Shown: positions 17,420 to 26,788 of the stretch, in pieces
How positions within the stretch are numbered: the first letter of the stretch is position 1
Layout: every line of letters starts with the position of its first letter
Assembly: GCA_947625155.1 (NCBI GenBank)
Contig: CANQNG010000002.1
Coordinates: 62,001-126,000 of the forward strand
Direction: 5' to 3'
DNA length: 64,000 bases
Source of the DNA: an uncultured Clostridia bacterium
GTDB lineage: Bacteria; Bacillota; Clostridia; Oscillospirales; Ruminococcaceae
Notes under the pieces: generated by a model
Told to the model about the DNA's origin: nothing
What the model saw: the letters and a program-made list of their open reading frames with translations, nothing else
Database searches by the model: none
Program-made: the position numbers and the translations under genes

Positions 17420-18226
17420 TTACAATTTCAAAAAATTAACACAGATCGATGCCCCAAGAAATACAAGGCAAACGCCAAGCCCGATATGATCCCCTACCCC
17501 GGCTTTGAGCTGCCGCAGACGTGTTCTGCCCTCTCCGCCCCGGTAACACCGACACTCCATGGCGGTCGCAAGCTCTTCAGCCCGCCGAAATGCCGAAACA
17601 AACAGCGGTACAAGGATCGGCAGCAGCGCCCGTACCCGTTCCCGGATACCGCCGCTGTCCAGAGCCGCACCCCTTGCTTTCTGAGCGGATATGATCTTGT
17701 CCGTTTCCTCCAGCAGTGTCGGGATGAACCGGAGCGCAATGGACATCATCATTGCCATTTCATGTACCGGGAACCGGATCCGTTTGAGCGGTGAAAGCAG
17801 TGCCTCGATCGCATCTGTCAGCAGAATGGGCGATGTCGTATACGTCAGCAGTGAAGACCCGACCATCAGCAGAACGATCCGGGCGATCATGAAAATACTT
17901 GTCGTGATACCGCCCTCATAGATGTGCAGGAACTGCCACTCCCAGACGACTTCCCCGCTGTCGATGAGCAGCAGATTCAGGATCGCTGTAAATACCAGCA
18001 CAGGAAGCAGAGGACGTATGCTGCGCCAGCTCATTTTCAGCGGGATCTTTGAGAGGAACTGCGCCATCAGCACAAACACCGCACTGAGCACCAGTGTCCA
18101 GACACTGTTTCCTGCAAAGAGCATGATGATGAACAGCATCGTAAAAATGATCTTGAACCGTGGATCCAGCCGGTGAAGCACACTGTCTATCGGAAAATAC
18201 TGCCCGAGCGTAATATCTTTCAGCAT
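17420..18226 (-). CDS. ecfT: Energy-coupling factor transporter transmembrane protein EcfT
   Basis: 268 residues, five to six hydrophobic segments. Starts with the family motif GQYFPIDSVLHRLDPRFK and has the two C-terminal coupling-helix motifs with Ala-Arg-Gly (KARGAAL) that contact the ATPases. EcfT links the two ATPases to interchangeable S-components for vitamin or trace-nutrient uptake. No S-component is in this window, as expected for group II ECF systems in which it is encoded elsewhere. AAGGGGG lies 7 bases before ATG; the start overlaps the ecfA2 stop by 7 bases. Confidence 0.94.
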   Translation of the reverse strand: MLKDITLGQYFPIDSVLHRLDPRFKIIFTMLFIIMLFAGNSVWTLVLSAVFVLMAQFLSKIPLKMSWRSIRPLLPVLVFTAILNLLLIDSGEVVWEWQFLHIYEGGITTSIFMIARIVLLMVGSSLLTYTTSPILLTDAIEALLSPLKRIRFPVHEMAMMMSIALRFIPTLLEETDKIISAQKARGAALDSGGIRERVRALLPILVPLFVSAFRRAEELATAMECRCYRGGEGRTRLRQLKAGVGDHIGLGVCLVFLGASICVNFLKL

Positions 18227-19086
18227 GAGACTGCCCCCTTCCGGAGCAGCTGCACAAGGGCATCTTTTGCCTGCGGGACAGTGTAAATATCCTCCGGCAG
18301 GTCGCAGCCCCTCTGCCGGAGCGCAAGCATCAGGGATGCGATCTGGGGGATACGCAGTCCCATCTCCTGCAAAGCCTCCACTTTCCGGAATACGGCTGCT
18401 GTATCCTCATAGCAGAACAGTCTGCCACGATCCATGACAAGAAGCTTTTCCGTATATTCCGCTACATCTTCCATGCTGTGAGAAACGAGCAATACGGTAC
18501 TTTTTGTCTGCTTCTGGTAGTCCCTGATCTGCCGGAGCATCTGTAAGCGCCCTTTCGGGTCAAGCCCTGCACATGGCTCATCTAAGATCAGTACCTTGGG
18601 AAGCATTGCCATTACCCCGGCAATAGCCGCACGGCGTTTCTGTCCGCCGGACAGTGCAAAGGGCGAACGCCCCAGCAGTTCCCTGTCCAAGCCAAGCGAA
18701 TCGGCTGCCCAAAGCACCCGCCGCTGGATCTCGTTCCCAGAAAGTCCCATATTCTTCGGACCGAAAGCAATGTCCTGAAACACTGTCTCCTCAAAGAGCT
18801 GGTATTCCGGATACTGGAACACCAGTCCCACCCGGAAACGTACTTCCCGCAGCATCTTCTTATCTGCCCAGATGTCCTTTCCCTCCAGAGATACTTTTCC
18901 TTCCGTCGGCTGGAGCAAACCATTGAAGTGCTGCATCAGTGTTGATTTCCCTGAGCCGGTGTGTCCGATGACACCGACCATCAGATCCTCTCCGATCTGC
19001 AGATCCACATGGTCAACTGCTGCTGTTTCAAATGGGGTGCCTGCGCTATAGATATAGGTCAGACCCTCTGTTGTCAGAATTGCCAA
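18220..19086 (-). CDS. ecfA2: Energy-coupling factor transporter ATPase EcfA2
   Basis: 288 residues from a TTG start. Walker A GHTGSGKST, signature LSGGQKRRAAIAG and Walker B VLILDEPCAGLDP are intact. The N-terminal YIYSAGTPFETAAVDHV is the EcfA2-type pattern. Start: AAGGAGG directly abuts an ATG at 19090-19092 (spacing 0), which is unusable, while TTG at 19084-19086 is 6 bases away, so TTG is chosen. Works as a heterodimer with EcfA1 on EcfT. Confidence 0.93.
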   Translation of the reverse strand: MAILTTEGLTYIYSAGTPFETAAVDHVDLQIGEDLMVGVIGHTGSGKSTLMQHFNGLLQPTEGKVSLEGKDIWADKKMLREVRFRVGLVFQYPEYQLFEETVFQDIAFGPKNMGLSGNEIQRRVLWAADSLGLDRELLGRSPFALSGGQKRRAAIAGVMAMLPKVLILDEPCAGLDPKGRLQMLRQIRDYQKQTKSTVLLVSHSMEDVAEYTEKLLVMDRGRLFCYEDTAAVFRKVEALQEMGLRIPQIASLMLALRQRGCDLPEDIYTVPQAKDALVQLLRKGAVSC

Positions 19087-19152
19087 TGTCATCCTCCTTC
19101 TGCTGCATGATCCGATACCTGTACGTTTTCTGCATCTGCAAGATCATAGGGA

Positions 19153-20013
19153 TCAAATGGGTTTTATCTCCAGCAGTGCTGCCAAAGCGTCAAGGCATTC
19201 CGTTTCGGAAATGATCTCTGCCGGCAGGGAGAAGCCCTCCTTGCGCAGTTCGTAGACAAGTTCCGTTACCTGCGGCACGTCCAGTCCCAGTGATCTCATT
19301 TTCTCCACCTGTGCAAAGACTTTATGCGGCGTATCATCCAGCACCACCACACCGCTGTCCATAACGACTACACGGTCGGCAAGTGCTGCTTCCTCCATAT
19401 AGTGCGTGATCAGCACGACCGTAATGCCCTTTTCCCGGTTCAGACGGCGGATCGCTTCCAGCACCTCTTCCCTGCCCTGCGGATCGAGCATGGCAGTCGG
19501 TTCATCCAAAACGATGAGATCCGGCTGCATGGCGATCACGCCTGCAATGGCGACACGCTGTTTCTGTCCACCGGAAAGCTGTGACGGCGCATGGCTGCGG
19601 TAGTCGTACATATTCACTGTCCGGAGCGCATTGTCCACACGAGAACGGATCTCGGCAGGCGGTACGCCCAGATTTTCCGGGGCAAAGGCAACATCTTCCT
19701 CGACAACAGTCGCTACGATCTGGTTATCCGGATCTTGGAATACCATTCCTGCTTTCTGTCTGATGTCAAAAAGCCTGCTCTCATCAGAAGTATCTATGCC
19801 CTCTACGAACATTTTCCCTTCCTCCGGTACGAGAATGGCATTGATATGCTTGGCAAAGGTGGATTTTCCCGAACCGTTATGCCCCAAGACCGCCACAAAG
19901 CTGCCTTTTTCGATATGCAGGGAAATGTCTTTCAGGACTGTCTCCCCTGCGGGCTGTCCTTCATCCACAGGATAGCGGAAAGTGATGTGTTTTGCTTCGA
20001 TCATGTGTTCCAT
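19153..20013 (-). CDS. ecfA1: Energy-coupling factor transporter ATPase EcfA1
   Basis: 286 residues. Walker A GHNGSGKST, Q-loop in AGMVFQDPDNQIVATVVEED (the Q-x-V-x-x-x-V-x-E pattern typical of EcfA1), signature LSGGQKQRVAIAG and Walker B LIVLDEPTAMLDP. Start at ATG 20013 with GGAGG 9 bases upstream; a longer in-frame extension would run deep into the upstream methyltransferase gene and is rejected. Even so it overlaps the end of that gene by 53 bases. Confidence 0.94.
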   Translation of the reverse strand: MEHMIEAKHITFRYPVDEGQPAGETVLKDISLHIEKGSFVAVLGHNGSGKSTFAKHINAILVPEEGKMFVEGIDTSDESRLFDIRQKAGMVFQDPDNQIVATVVEEDVAFAPENLGVPPAEIRSRVDNALRTVNMYDYRSHAPSQLSGGQKQRVAIAGVIAMQPDLIVLDEPTAMLDPQGREEVLEAIRRLNREKGITVVLITHYMEEAALADRVVVMDSGVVVLDDTPHKVFAQVEKMRSLGLDVPQVTELVYELRKEGFSLPAEIISETECLDALAALLEIKPI

Positions 20014-20896
20014 AAAAAGCAGCCTCCGCCTCCTTTCGGCACCAGACAGCAGTCGAACCGCACGGCAGCACCATGCCGCTTTCCTCCACAGGAAGCCCGA
20101 TCTCATCACAATACACATATCCGCCGAACCGCCTGCACAGCACGCTGCCTAAAATATACCCCATCACAGACGGGGAAAGCCCTGTTGTATAGCTGTTGAT
20201 CAAAAAGAAACAGGGATCTTCACTCAATACATCTGCACATGTCTTTACAAGATCATAAATGCACTGTTCCAGTTTCCAGACTTCGCCGCCCGGACCTCTG
20301 CCATAACTTGGCGGATCCATGATAATGGCATCATACCGCCGTCCCCGGCGGAACTCCCGGAGCGTGAATTTTTCGCAGTCATCCACGATCCAGCGCACCG
20401 GCTTGTCCGAAAGACCGGAGCGTGCAGCATTTTCACGTGCCCACTGCACCATGCCCTTGGAGGCATCCACATGGCAGACCGAAGCACCTGCATTCGCACA
20501 GGCAAGCGTTGCACCGCCCGTGTAGGCAAAGAGATCCAGCACACTGATCTGCCGCTCGGTACTGCGGATCAGCTGATCCATAAATGCCCAGTTGACTGCC
20601 TGTTCCGGAAACAGCCCCGTATGCTTGAACCCGGTCGGACGGATGCCGAATTTCAGATCGCCCCACGGAAGCTCCCACTGTTCGGGCAGCTTCGCCCGAA
20701 ATTCCCATTTTCCTCCCCCACTTGTGCTGCGGTGGTAGTGAGCATCAGCCTGCGCCCAGAGGCGGTTCATTTTCGGGGTCTTCCAGAGTACCTGCGGGTC
20801 GGGGCGGATCAGGCTGACCCCGTTCCAGATCTCTAGTTTTTCTCCGTCGGAAGCATCGATCACCCGGTAAGCTTCCCAATTTCCTGCAACTCGCAA
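19961..20896 (-). CDS. Class I SAM-dependent methyltransferase (RlmI/RlmK-like)
   Basis: 311 residues from a TTG start. SAM-binding motif VLDLFAYTGGATLACA (about 124-139), acidic end of strand 2 in HVDASKGMVQWARENA, DDCEKF, and the catalytic motif MDPPSYGRG (about 205). The arrangement fits the rRNA large-subunit methyltransferase group (RlmI/RlmK) rather than protein or small-molecule enzymes, but no PUA domain is present at the N-terminus, so the exact base is uncertain. TTG 20896 is chosen because the glmM stop is within TAAGGAG, 8 bases ahead of it; the ATG at 20962 would lie inside glmM. Confidence 0.8.
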   Translation of the reverse strand: MRVAGNWEAYRVIDASDGEKLEIWNGVSLIRPDPQVLWKTPKMNRLWAQADAHYHRSTSGGGKWEFRAKLPEQWELPWGDLKFGIRPTGFKHTGLFPEQAVNWAFMDQLIRSTERQISVLDLFAYTGGATLACANAGASVCHVDASKGMVQWARENAARSGLSDKPVRWIVDDCEKFTLREFRRGRRYDAIIMDPPSYGRGPGGEVWKLEQCIYDLVKTCADVLSEDPCFFLINSYTTGLSPSVMGYILGSVLCRRFGGYVYCDEIGLPVEESGMVLPCGSTAVWCRKEAEAAFYGTHDRSKTHHFPLSCG

Positions 20897-20909
20897 ATCA
20901 CAACTCTCC

Positions 20910-22259
20910 TTACCGATAGACACGCTCCCGGATCTTTTCAGAAATTTCCATGGCGATCGCATTGATGCGGTTGAAATCCTTGCCCTCGATCATCACACGG
21001 ATGAGCGGTTCCGTACCGCTTTCACGGACAAGAATGCGCCCAGCCTCTCCCAGTTCCGCTTCACGGGCATCGATCAGAGCCGTGATCTGTTCGTCATTCT
21101 TCCAGTTTTCCCGCTGATAATGTGGGATACGGACATTGATCATCACCTGTGGGAACCGCTTCATCACACCGGCAAGCTCACTGAGCTTTTTCCCGGTCTG
21201 CTTCATGATCTCAAGCAGGCGGATACCTGCCAACTGACCGTCCCCGGTCGTGGCATCATCTAAGAAGATGATATGCCCGTTCTGCTCTCCCCCGAGATTA
21301 TACCCGCCGTCAAGCATTTTTTCCAGCACATAGCGGCTTCCCACATTGGCAGTCACACGCCGGATGCCCTCTTCATTGGCAAAGGAAGTAAAGCCCAGAT
21401 TGGACATAGTTGTCACAACAACAGCATCATGCTTGAGCTTTTTCTGTTCCTTGCAGGCCTTGGCAATAATGGCGATCATTTTATCGCCGTCCACCAGTTC
21501 CCCCGTTTCGTCCACCGCAAGGCAACGGTCTGCATCACCGTCAAATGCAAGCCCGACATCGCAGCCCTCCTGCTCCACATACTCCATTAAATTGTCAATG
21601 TGTGCCGAGCCGCAGCCCATGTTGATATTCTGTCCGTCCGGCTTTGCATGAATGACCTGCACATCTGCCCCAAGCCTTGTAAACAGCTCCTCCGCCGTTG
21701 CTGATGCACTGCCATTGGCGCAGTCGATCACTACCCGCATCCCATCCAGTCTGGCAGAAGAAAGATGCGCCAGATGAGAAATATACTGCTCTGCTGCATT
21801 CTTATATTGCTCGATCCTGCCGACATCTCCGTCGATCTCTATCCTGTCAGGATAGTCCAGTATCAGCTGCTCGATCTCCTCTTCCGCTTCATCTGACATC
21901 TTGAAACCCGTATAGTCAAATATTTTCAAGCCATTGAATTCTGTACTGTTATGAGAAGCGGAGATCATGACACCCGCATCAGCTCTGGTCTGCCGCACAA
22001 GGTAAGCGACCGCCGGCGTCGGCACGACCCCAAGGCACTGCGCATTGCCGCCTGCCGAGCAAATGCCTGCACAGAGCGCCGCTTCCAGCACATCTGAGGA
22101 AATGCGGGTATCCTTTCCGACCAGAATGACCGGTCGCTTGCCTGCCACTTCCCTTGTCATATATGTCAGTGCCCTTCCGATCTGCATGATCAGCTCACAT
22201 GTCAGCTCTGTGACAGCGATCCCCCGTATCCCGTCTGTTCCGAATAATCGTTTCTTCAT
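20910..22259 (-). CDS. glmM: Phosphoglucosamine mutase GlmM
   Basis: 449 residues, the usual length. Converts glucosamine 6-phosphate to glucosamine 1-phosphate for UDP-GlcNAc and peptidoglycan synthesis. Hallmarks: RLFGTDGIRG at the N-terminus, phosphoserine loop SASHNS (about residue 100), magnesium loop DGDADRCL (about 240), and sugar-binding GGEQNGHI (about 320), then the phosphate-binding RESGTEPLIRVMIEG near the C-terminus. The usual ASHNP is ASHNS here, a tolerable change. Lies 40 bases after ruvB in the same direction. Confidence 0.97.
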   Translation of the reverse strand: MKKRLFGTDGIRGIAVTELTCELIMQIGRALTYMTREVAGKRPVILVGKDTRISSDVLEAALCAGICSAGGNAQCLGVVPTPAVAYLVRQTRADAGVMISASHNSTEFNGLKIFDYTGFKMSDEAEEEIEQLILDYPDRIEIDGDVGRIEQYKNAAEQYISHLAHLSSARLDGMRVVIDCANGSASATAEELFTRLGADVQVIHAKPDGQNINMGCGSAHIDNLMEYVEQEGCDVGLAFDGDADRCLAVDETGELVDGDKMIAIIAKACKEQKKLKHDAVVVTTMSNLGFTSFANEEGIRRVTANVGSRYVLEKMLDGGYNLGGEQNGHIIFLDDATTGDGQLAGIRLLEIMKQTGKKLSELAGVMKRFPQVMINVRIPHYQRENWKNDEQITALIDAREAELGEAGRILVRESGTEPLIRVMIEGKDFNRINAIAMEISEKIRERVYR

Positions 22260-22299
22260 AGTGAAGCTCCTTTATTTGCCGCAGGGTCAGCGCCTGTGA

Positions 22300-23379
22300 T
22301 CATTCATTTTCCGCACCATCCGCCAAAGTCAACTGTTCCGGCAGCACTTCGCCTGCTCCCTGCGGCAGAGGAAAGCCCAGATGCGCATAGGCAAGTGCTG
22401 TAGCACATCTGCCTCTCGGTGTCCGTGCCAGAAAACCAAGCTGCATCAGGAATGGTTCGCACACATCTTCCAGTGTGACCGCTTCCTCTCCAAGTGCCGA
22501 AGCAAGTGTTTCCAGCCCCACCGGACCGCCGCTGTAACCTTTGATGATCATTTCCAGCATCCGCCGGTCATTGCTGTCCAGTCCGAGATGATCTACCTCC
22601 AGCCGGTCAAGTGCCTTGCGTGCGATCTCCTCGGTGATCTCTCCGTTGCCAAGCACATCCGCAAAATCCCGTACCCGCCTGAGAAAACGGTTGGCAATTC
22701 GTGGTGTGCCCCGGGAACGCTTTGCCAACTCCAGCGCACCGTCAAGCGTACAAGGGATCCCCAAGATCTGACTGCTCCTGCGAATAATATCGGAAAGCTG
22801 CTCCGGTGTGTACAGTTCCAGCCTTTGCACGATCCCGAATCGGTCACGCAGCGGTGCAGAGAGCTGCCCAGCTCTTGTGGTCGCCCCCACAAGCGTGAAT
22901 TCCGGCAGATCTACCCGCAGTGAGCGAGCCGAAGGTCCTTTCCCAACGATAATGTCAATAGCATGGTCTTCCAGAGCAGGGTAAAGGATCTCTTCCACCG
23001 AACGGTTCAGCCGATGGATCTCGTCTATGAACAGCACATCACTCGGGGACAGATTTGTCAGTATCGCAGCCAGATCGCCGGGGCGCTCAATGGCTGGTCC
23101 TGTCGTAATGCGCAGGTTTACGCCCATTTCCCTGGCAATGATGCCAGCAAGCGTGGTCTTGCCCAGTCCGGGCGGTCCGTAGAGCAGCACGTGATCCAGT
23201 GCAGCTCCCCGGCGGCGGGCTGCTTCGATGTAAATAGCAAGGTTTTCCTTCACCTTGTCCTGCCCAATGTATTCTGTCAGTGATTGTGGGCGGAGACCTT
23301 TTTCAAGGGCGCTGTCCTCCTCTGTTTCCTCGGCGGAAACAATGCGGTCACCTATGGAAAATTCGCTGGTTTCTATCAT
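22300..23379 (-). CDS. ruvB: Holliday junction branch migration ATPase RuvB
   Basis: 359 residues. Walker [10 protein letters not shown] (about 65), Walker [11 protein letters not shown], sensor GATTRAG and arginine finger region PLRDRFGI, and the C-terminal winged helix with FLARTPRGR. RuvB forms hexamer motors that RuvA loads on four-way junctions. It is separated from ruvA by an sseB-like gene, which is unusual. Confidence 0.97.
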   Translation of the reverse strand: MIETSEFSIGDRIVSAEETEEDSALEKGLRPQSLTEYIGQDKVKENLAIYIEAARRRGAALDHVLLYGPPGLGKTTLAGIIAREMGVNLRITTGPAIERPGDLAAILTNLSPSDVLFIDEIHRLNRSVEEILYPALEDHAIDIIVGKGPSARSLRVDLPEFTLVGATTRAGQLSAPLRDRFGIVQRLELYTPEQLSDIIRRSSQILGIPCTLDGALELAKRSRGTPRIANRFLRRVRDFADVLGNGEITEEIARKALDRLEVDHLGLDSNDRRMLEMIIKGYSGGPVGLETLASALGEEAVTLEDVCEPFLMQLGFLARTPRGRCATALAYAHLGFPLPQGAGEVLPEQLTLADGAENE

Positions 23380-23397
23380 GCCAAAAGCTCCTGTCTG

Positions 23398-24123
23398 TTA
23401 CTTCTCAAAGAAACGCTTCTTGCGCACATAGAATGGTATGACGCTCTCAACGGCTTTTTTGGCGATCGTTTGCTCATAGCTCAGGAAGCAAAGATGGTCA
23501 CTGCTCTTTGCAAATTTGGAGAGCGTTCTGGCAAGCGGAACGAAAAGCTTGCGGGTATTGCCGATCATGTCCACAATGATCAGCACCTGCGGCTTTTCAC
23601 TGCCCCGTGTCATTTCCATGATGAAAGCACGATCTACATTGGGCTGTTCGGAAAAGAACTTGGATGCCGGACGTGTGAGATAGGAGAGCGACCGCTGCGG
23701 CTGCCGGTAAGTAATAGTCTCTGTCTCATTGTAGGAAATGGCTTTGATGTGCAGATTCCGAGCGATCATCAGAATACTTTTGATCTCCTGCGAGCTGAAT
23801 TCCTTTCCGTAGGAGTTCGGGTTGAGGACAGCAGAAACATTCTGGATCAGGTCAAACAGGCGCAGACAGTTGAGCTTGTAGCACTCCACATAGCGCTTGG
23901 CAAACTGCTGTAAAGCCCTGTGGCTGGTAAAGAACGGAATATACAACTTCCCCTCCGGATCCTGAATGGTGATCAGATCCATCTGTACCCCTTCATTCCC
24001 TTTGCCGACCTTGACCGGTTCACGGCAGATGACATACACATCGCTGCGTATCAGTGTCTGTAAAAAGACGCTCCGCTGAGATGGGTCATTGATAGCAGCT
24101 TTCAGTAATTCGTCCAGATTCAT
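23398..24123 (-). CDS. SseB-like protein
   Basis: 241 residues with no signal peptide or membrane span. The N-terminal half (about 1-130) contains LYIPFFTSHRALQQFAK, resembling the SseB N-terminal fold, whose family members show PVFTSxxxLxxF. The C-terminal half (about 140-241) fits the SseB C-terminal region. SseB was named for enhanced serine sensitivity in E. coli; its biochemical role is unclear. It sits between ruvA and ruvB, so it may be co-expressed with DNA repair genes. Ends in a basic tail (KKRFFEK). Confidence 0.65.
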   Translation of the reverse strand: MNLDELLKAAINDPSQRSVFLQTLIRSDVYVICREPVKVGKGNEGVQMDLITIQDPEGKLYIPFFTSHRALQQFAKRYVECYKLNCLRLFDLIQNVSAVLNPNSYGKEFSSQEIKSILMIARNLHIKAISYNETETITYRQPQRSLSYLTRPASKFFSEQPNVDRAFIMEMTRGSEKPQVLIIVDMIGNTRKLFVPLARTLSKFAKSSDHLCFLSYEQTIAKKAVESVIPFYVRKKRFFEK

Positions 24124-24195
24124 GTTTGTTTCCTCCTGAGTAATTGTTTACAGCAGCACAGAACAAATTCCGTGAAACAGGTCTGCCGCCCCGCT

Positions 24196-24795
24196 TTAAG
24201 AATGTTTTCCCATTTCCCGCAAAGTCAGGCGGATCAGTTCTTCAGCAGAAGCCCCCTCCTCCTGTTTTACCAGCACCGGCATGACCTCCTCCTGCCGATA
24301 GCCAAGCACCAGCAGTGCCGCAAGTGCTTCGGACAGCGGGTCTGCTCCCACAGCACCCGGAACAGCCGGAACACTGAGGATCCCCGGATCGTTTTTGGCA
24401 AGCTTGTCTTTGAGGTCTACCACAATGCGTTCAGCAGATCTTTTGCCCACGCCCCGGATCTTTGTCAGTGCAGAGCTGTCCCCAGAAGCCACAAGCAGTG
24501 CGAACCGGCTCGGGGTCAGGTCTGACAGCACGGACAGTGCTACTTTCGGACCGATACCGGAAACGGTGATGAGCATGAGGAAGCAATTCAGCTCTTCCCT
24601 GTCGGCAAACCCAAACAGCTCCACAGCATCCTCCCTGACGGACAAATGGGTATACAGCTGCACCTCACTGCCGATACCGCCCAAAGTGGCAAGAGTCGTT
24701 GCGGTCGTTCGGCAGGCATAGCCTATACCGCCGCATTCCACCACAGCAAGGGATGGTCCTGTATGGATCAGCTTGCCTGTTACACTGTAGATCAT
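24196..24795 (-). CDS. ruvA: Holliday junction DNA helicase subunit RuvA
   Basis: 199 residues. N-terminal OB fold (MIYSVTGKLIHTG, YTHLSVREDAVELFGF), two helix-hairpin-helix motifs (VSGIGPKVALSVL and IRGVGKRSAERIV) and a C-terminal RuvB-binding three-helix domain (about 150-199, with ALLVLGYRQEEV). Start overlaps the ruvC stop by 4 bases, so the pair is coupled. Confidence 0.97.
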   Translation of the reverse strand: MIYSVTGKLIHTGPSLAVVECGGIGYACRTTATTLATLGGIGSEVQLYTHLSVREDAVELFGFADREELNCFLMLITVSGIGPKVALSVLSDLTPSRFALLVASGDSSALTKIRGVGKRSAERIVVDLKDKLAKNDPGILSVPAVPGAVGADPLSEALAALLVLGYRQEEVMPVLVKQEEGASAEELIRLTLREMGKHS

Positions 24796-25301
24796 TGTTT
24801 TATCCCTCGCATTCGTTTTAGTTCTGGCATTCCCATGCAGCTATGTCCATGACAGATAGCAAGTGCAAGTGCATCGGCGGCATCATCCGGCTTCGGGATC
24901 TGCTCGAGCTTGAGGATACGCTGGGTCATATCCATGACCTGATGTTTTTCCGCTTTGCCATAACCGACCACTGCCTGCTTGACCTGTAAGGGGGTATACT
25001 CAGAGACCGGCATCCCCTTTTCAGCGGCTGCCAAGACCAGAATGCCCCTTGCCTGTGCCACATCAATGGCAGTTTTCTGGTTTGTGGTAAAATAGAGCCG
25101 TTCGATCGCCATACAGTCCGGCCGATAGCGTTTCAGCAGCTCCTGCATGTCCTCGTAGATACAGCAGAGCCTTCGTGTAAATGCCGTGTGTGCTTCCGTG
25201 TAGATCGCCCCGTATTCGATGGCATTGAATTTTGCACCGGCATAGTCCACGATGCCGAATCCCACGATCGCATAACCGGGGTCTATCCCAAGAATTCTCA
25301 C
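24792..25301 (-). CDS. ruvC: Holliday junction resolvase RuvC
   Basis: 169 residues. Catalytic acids visible in ILGIDPGYAIVGFG (Asp 6), AIERLYF (Glu about 67) and the C-terminal DDAADALALAICH pair. Cuts four-way junctions after RuvAB migration. First gene of the ruv operon, with its own promoter about 60 bases upstream, divergent from pheA. Confidence 0.97.
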   Translation of the reverse strand: MRILGIDPGYAIVGFGIVDYAGAKFNAIEYGAIYTEAHTAFTRRLCCIYEDMQELLKRYRPDCMAIERLYFTTNQKTAIDVAQARGILVLAAAEKGMPVSEYTPLQVKQAVVGYGKAEKHQVMDMTQRILKLEQIPKPDDAADALALAICHGHSCMGMPELKRMRGIKQ

Positions 25302-25356
25302 GGTTTTCTGTGTTCACTCCCCTGCATTTCCTCTTTTCGGTTTACCCGCACATTAT

Positions 25357-25385
25357 ATTATACCATAGATCCGGAAACTTTTCAA
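25357..25385 (-). promoter_or_regulatory. Promoter of the ruv operon
   Basis: Minus strand TTGAAA (25380-25385), 17 bases, TATAAT (25357-25362). A second overlapping TATAAT-like run lies 5 bases downstream. No LexA box was recognised. Confidence 0.75.
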
Positions 25386-25447
25386 TACCCAATTTTATCA
25401 GGAGTGCATATTTTTTTATAAAATTTTTTTCAACAGCCAAATAAGCC

Positions 25448-25476
25448 TTGATTTTTTTGCCGGAATATACTATAAT
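25448..25476 (+). promoter_or_regulatory. Promoter of pheA
   Basis: TTGATT (25448-25453), 17 bases, TATAAT (25471-25476). Only about 50 bases separate it from the ATG, leaving no room for a T-box or leader attenuator. Confidence 0.82.
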
Positions 25477-25531
25477 ATAAGAAAAGGACAGCTTAACAGC
25501 AGCCAAAGATCACCAGATCAGGAGGAATACA

Positions 25532-26647
25532 ATGGACCTTAACGAATTAAGGGTGGAGATCAATGCCCTTGACAAAACCATACAAGATGCTTTCAGTGAA
25601 CGCATGGCACTTTGCCGGCAAGTCGCACTTTACAAACAGGAAAACGGGCTGCCTGTTTTCCAGACCGACCGGGAAGCAGAGATCCTTTCCCGCATTCGCC
25701 GGGAAGCGCCGGAGGGATTGGAAAACGCCTCTTCCCTGCTGTTCCGGATGATCATGGACATCAGCAAAAGCTTGCAGTACCATGAGCTGCGCAAGGAAAC
25801 ACCGCCCTACAAGTATCAGCAGTTGTCCCTTCTGCCCGATGCAAGTGTAGCCTGTCAGGGTACGGCAGGGGCAAATGCGGAAACTGCCGCCAAGCAGATC
25901 TTCGGGGATGACCTCAAGCCGGTATTCCTGCCAGATTTTGCCGATGTCTTTGAGGCAGTACAGTCCGGCAGCGTTCAATTCGGCATTATCCCTGTGCAGA
26001 ACTCTACAGCCGGCAGTGTTGTGCAGGCTTATGACCTGATGAGCGAATACAATTTCTACATTGCCAGAACGACGGTGGTGGAGATCACTAACTGCCTTGC
26101 CGTAAAGCCCGGCACAGATCTGGCTGCTGTAAAGGAAGTATTCTCCCATCCGCAGGCGTTATCCCAGTGTGCCCGCTTTATCCGGGAACATGGTCTGACT
26201 GCCAGAAAATACTCGAACACTGCAACTGCCGCAAAGATGGTGGCAGATTCGGAAGAGTCATATGCTGCCATCTGTTCGGAGAGCTGTGCTGAACTGCACG
26301 GGCTGCAGATCGTGGAACACAATATTTCTGACTATGTGCCGAACTATACCCGGTTCATCTGTATTTCCAAGGAACTGATGCTGTCAGAAGATGCAGACAC
26401 GGTCTCTGTGATGCTCAAACTGCCGCATGAGGAAGGTTCGCTGTTCCGGCTGCTGAGCAAATTTGTCATCGGCGGCATGAATCTCCTCAAGCTCGAGAGC
26501 CGTCCCATCCGCAACGGGAGCTTTGAGGTCATGTTCTATCTCGATTTCAACGGCAATATCCATGACAGCTCTGTGCGGGCGCTGTTGTCCGATCTGTCAG
26601 AAAACCTCGAATATTTCAAGTTCCTTGGGAATTATGGCGAAATATAG
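25532..26647 (+). CDS. pheA: Bifunctional chorismate mutase / prephenate dehydratase (P-protein)
   Basis: 371 residues. AroQ-type chorismate mutase (about 1-85: LRVEINALDKTIQDAFSERM, then K-Q in ALYKQENG), prephenate dehydratase (about 105-285: VACQGTAGANAETAA, IPVQNSTAGSV, and the TRF motif in NYTRFICIS), then an ACT domain (about 298-371) with the phenylalanine-binding ESRP motif (KLESRPIRNG). It converts chorismate to phenylpyruvate and is likely inhibited by phenylalanine. The usual GALAxxGTFS start of the dehydratase is divergent (VACQGTAGAN). AGGAGG lies 6 bases before ATG. Confidence 0.95.
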   Translation: MDLNELRVEINALDKTIQDAFSERMALCRQVALYKQENGLPVFQTDREAEILSRIRREAPEGLENASSLLFRMIMDISKSLQYHELRKETPPYKYQQLSLLPDASVACQGTAGANAETAAKQIFGDDLKPVFLPDFADVFEAVQSGSVQFGIIPVQNSTAGSVVQAYDLMSEYNFYIARTTVVEITNCLAVKPGTDLAAVKEVFSHPQALSQCARFIREHGLTARKYSNTATAAKMVADSEESYAAICSESCAELHGLQIVEHNISDYVPNYTRFICISKELMLSEDADTVSVMLKLPHEEGSLFRLLSKFVIGGMNLLKLESRPIRNGSFEVMFYLDFNGNIHDSSVRALLSDLSENLEYFKFLGNYGEI

Positions 26648-26688
26648 CCTTTGTCATAAAGCTGTAAGGATTTGATGTGAAATTGTCA

Positions 26689-26717
26689 TTGCTTTTTGGA
26701 AATATCTGTTGTATAAT
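26689..26717 (+). promoter_or_regulatory. Promoter of the PP2C gene
   Basis: TTGCTT (26689-26694), 17 bases, TATAAT (26712-26717), about 70 bases before the chosen ATG. Confidence 0.6.
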
Positions 26718-26788
26718 GAAAACAAGGGAGCTGTTTTGCGGAAATTGCAAAGCAGTTGGTCTTGATCTTCATTCCGGAGAGGTTTGCC

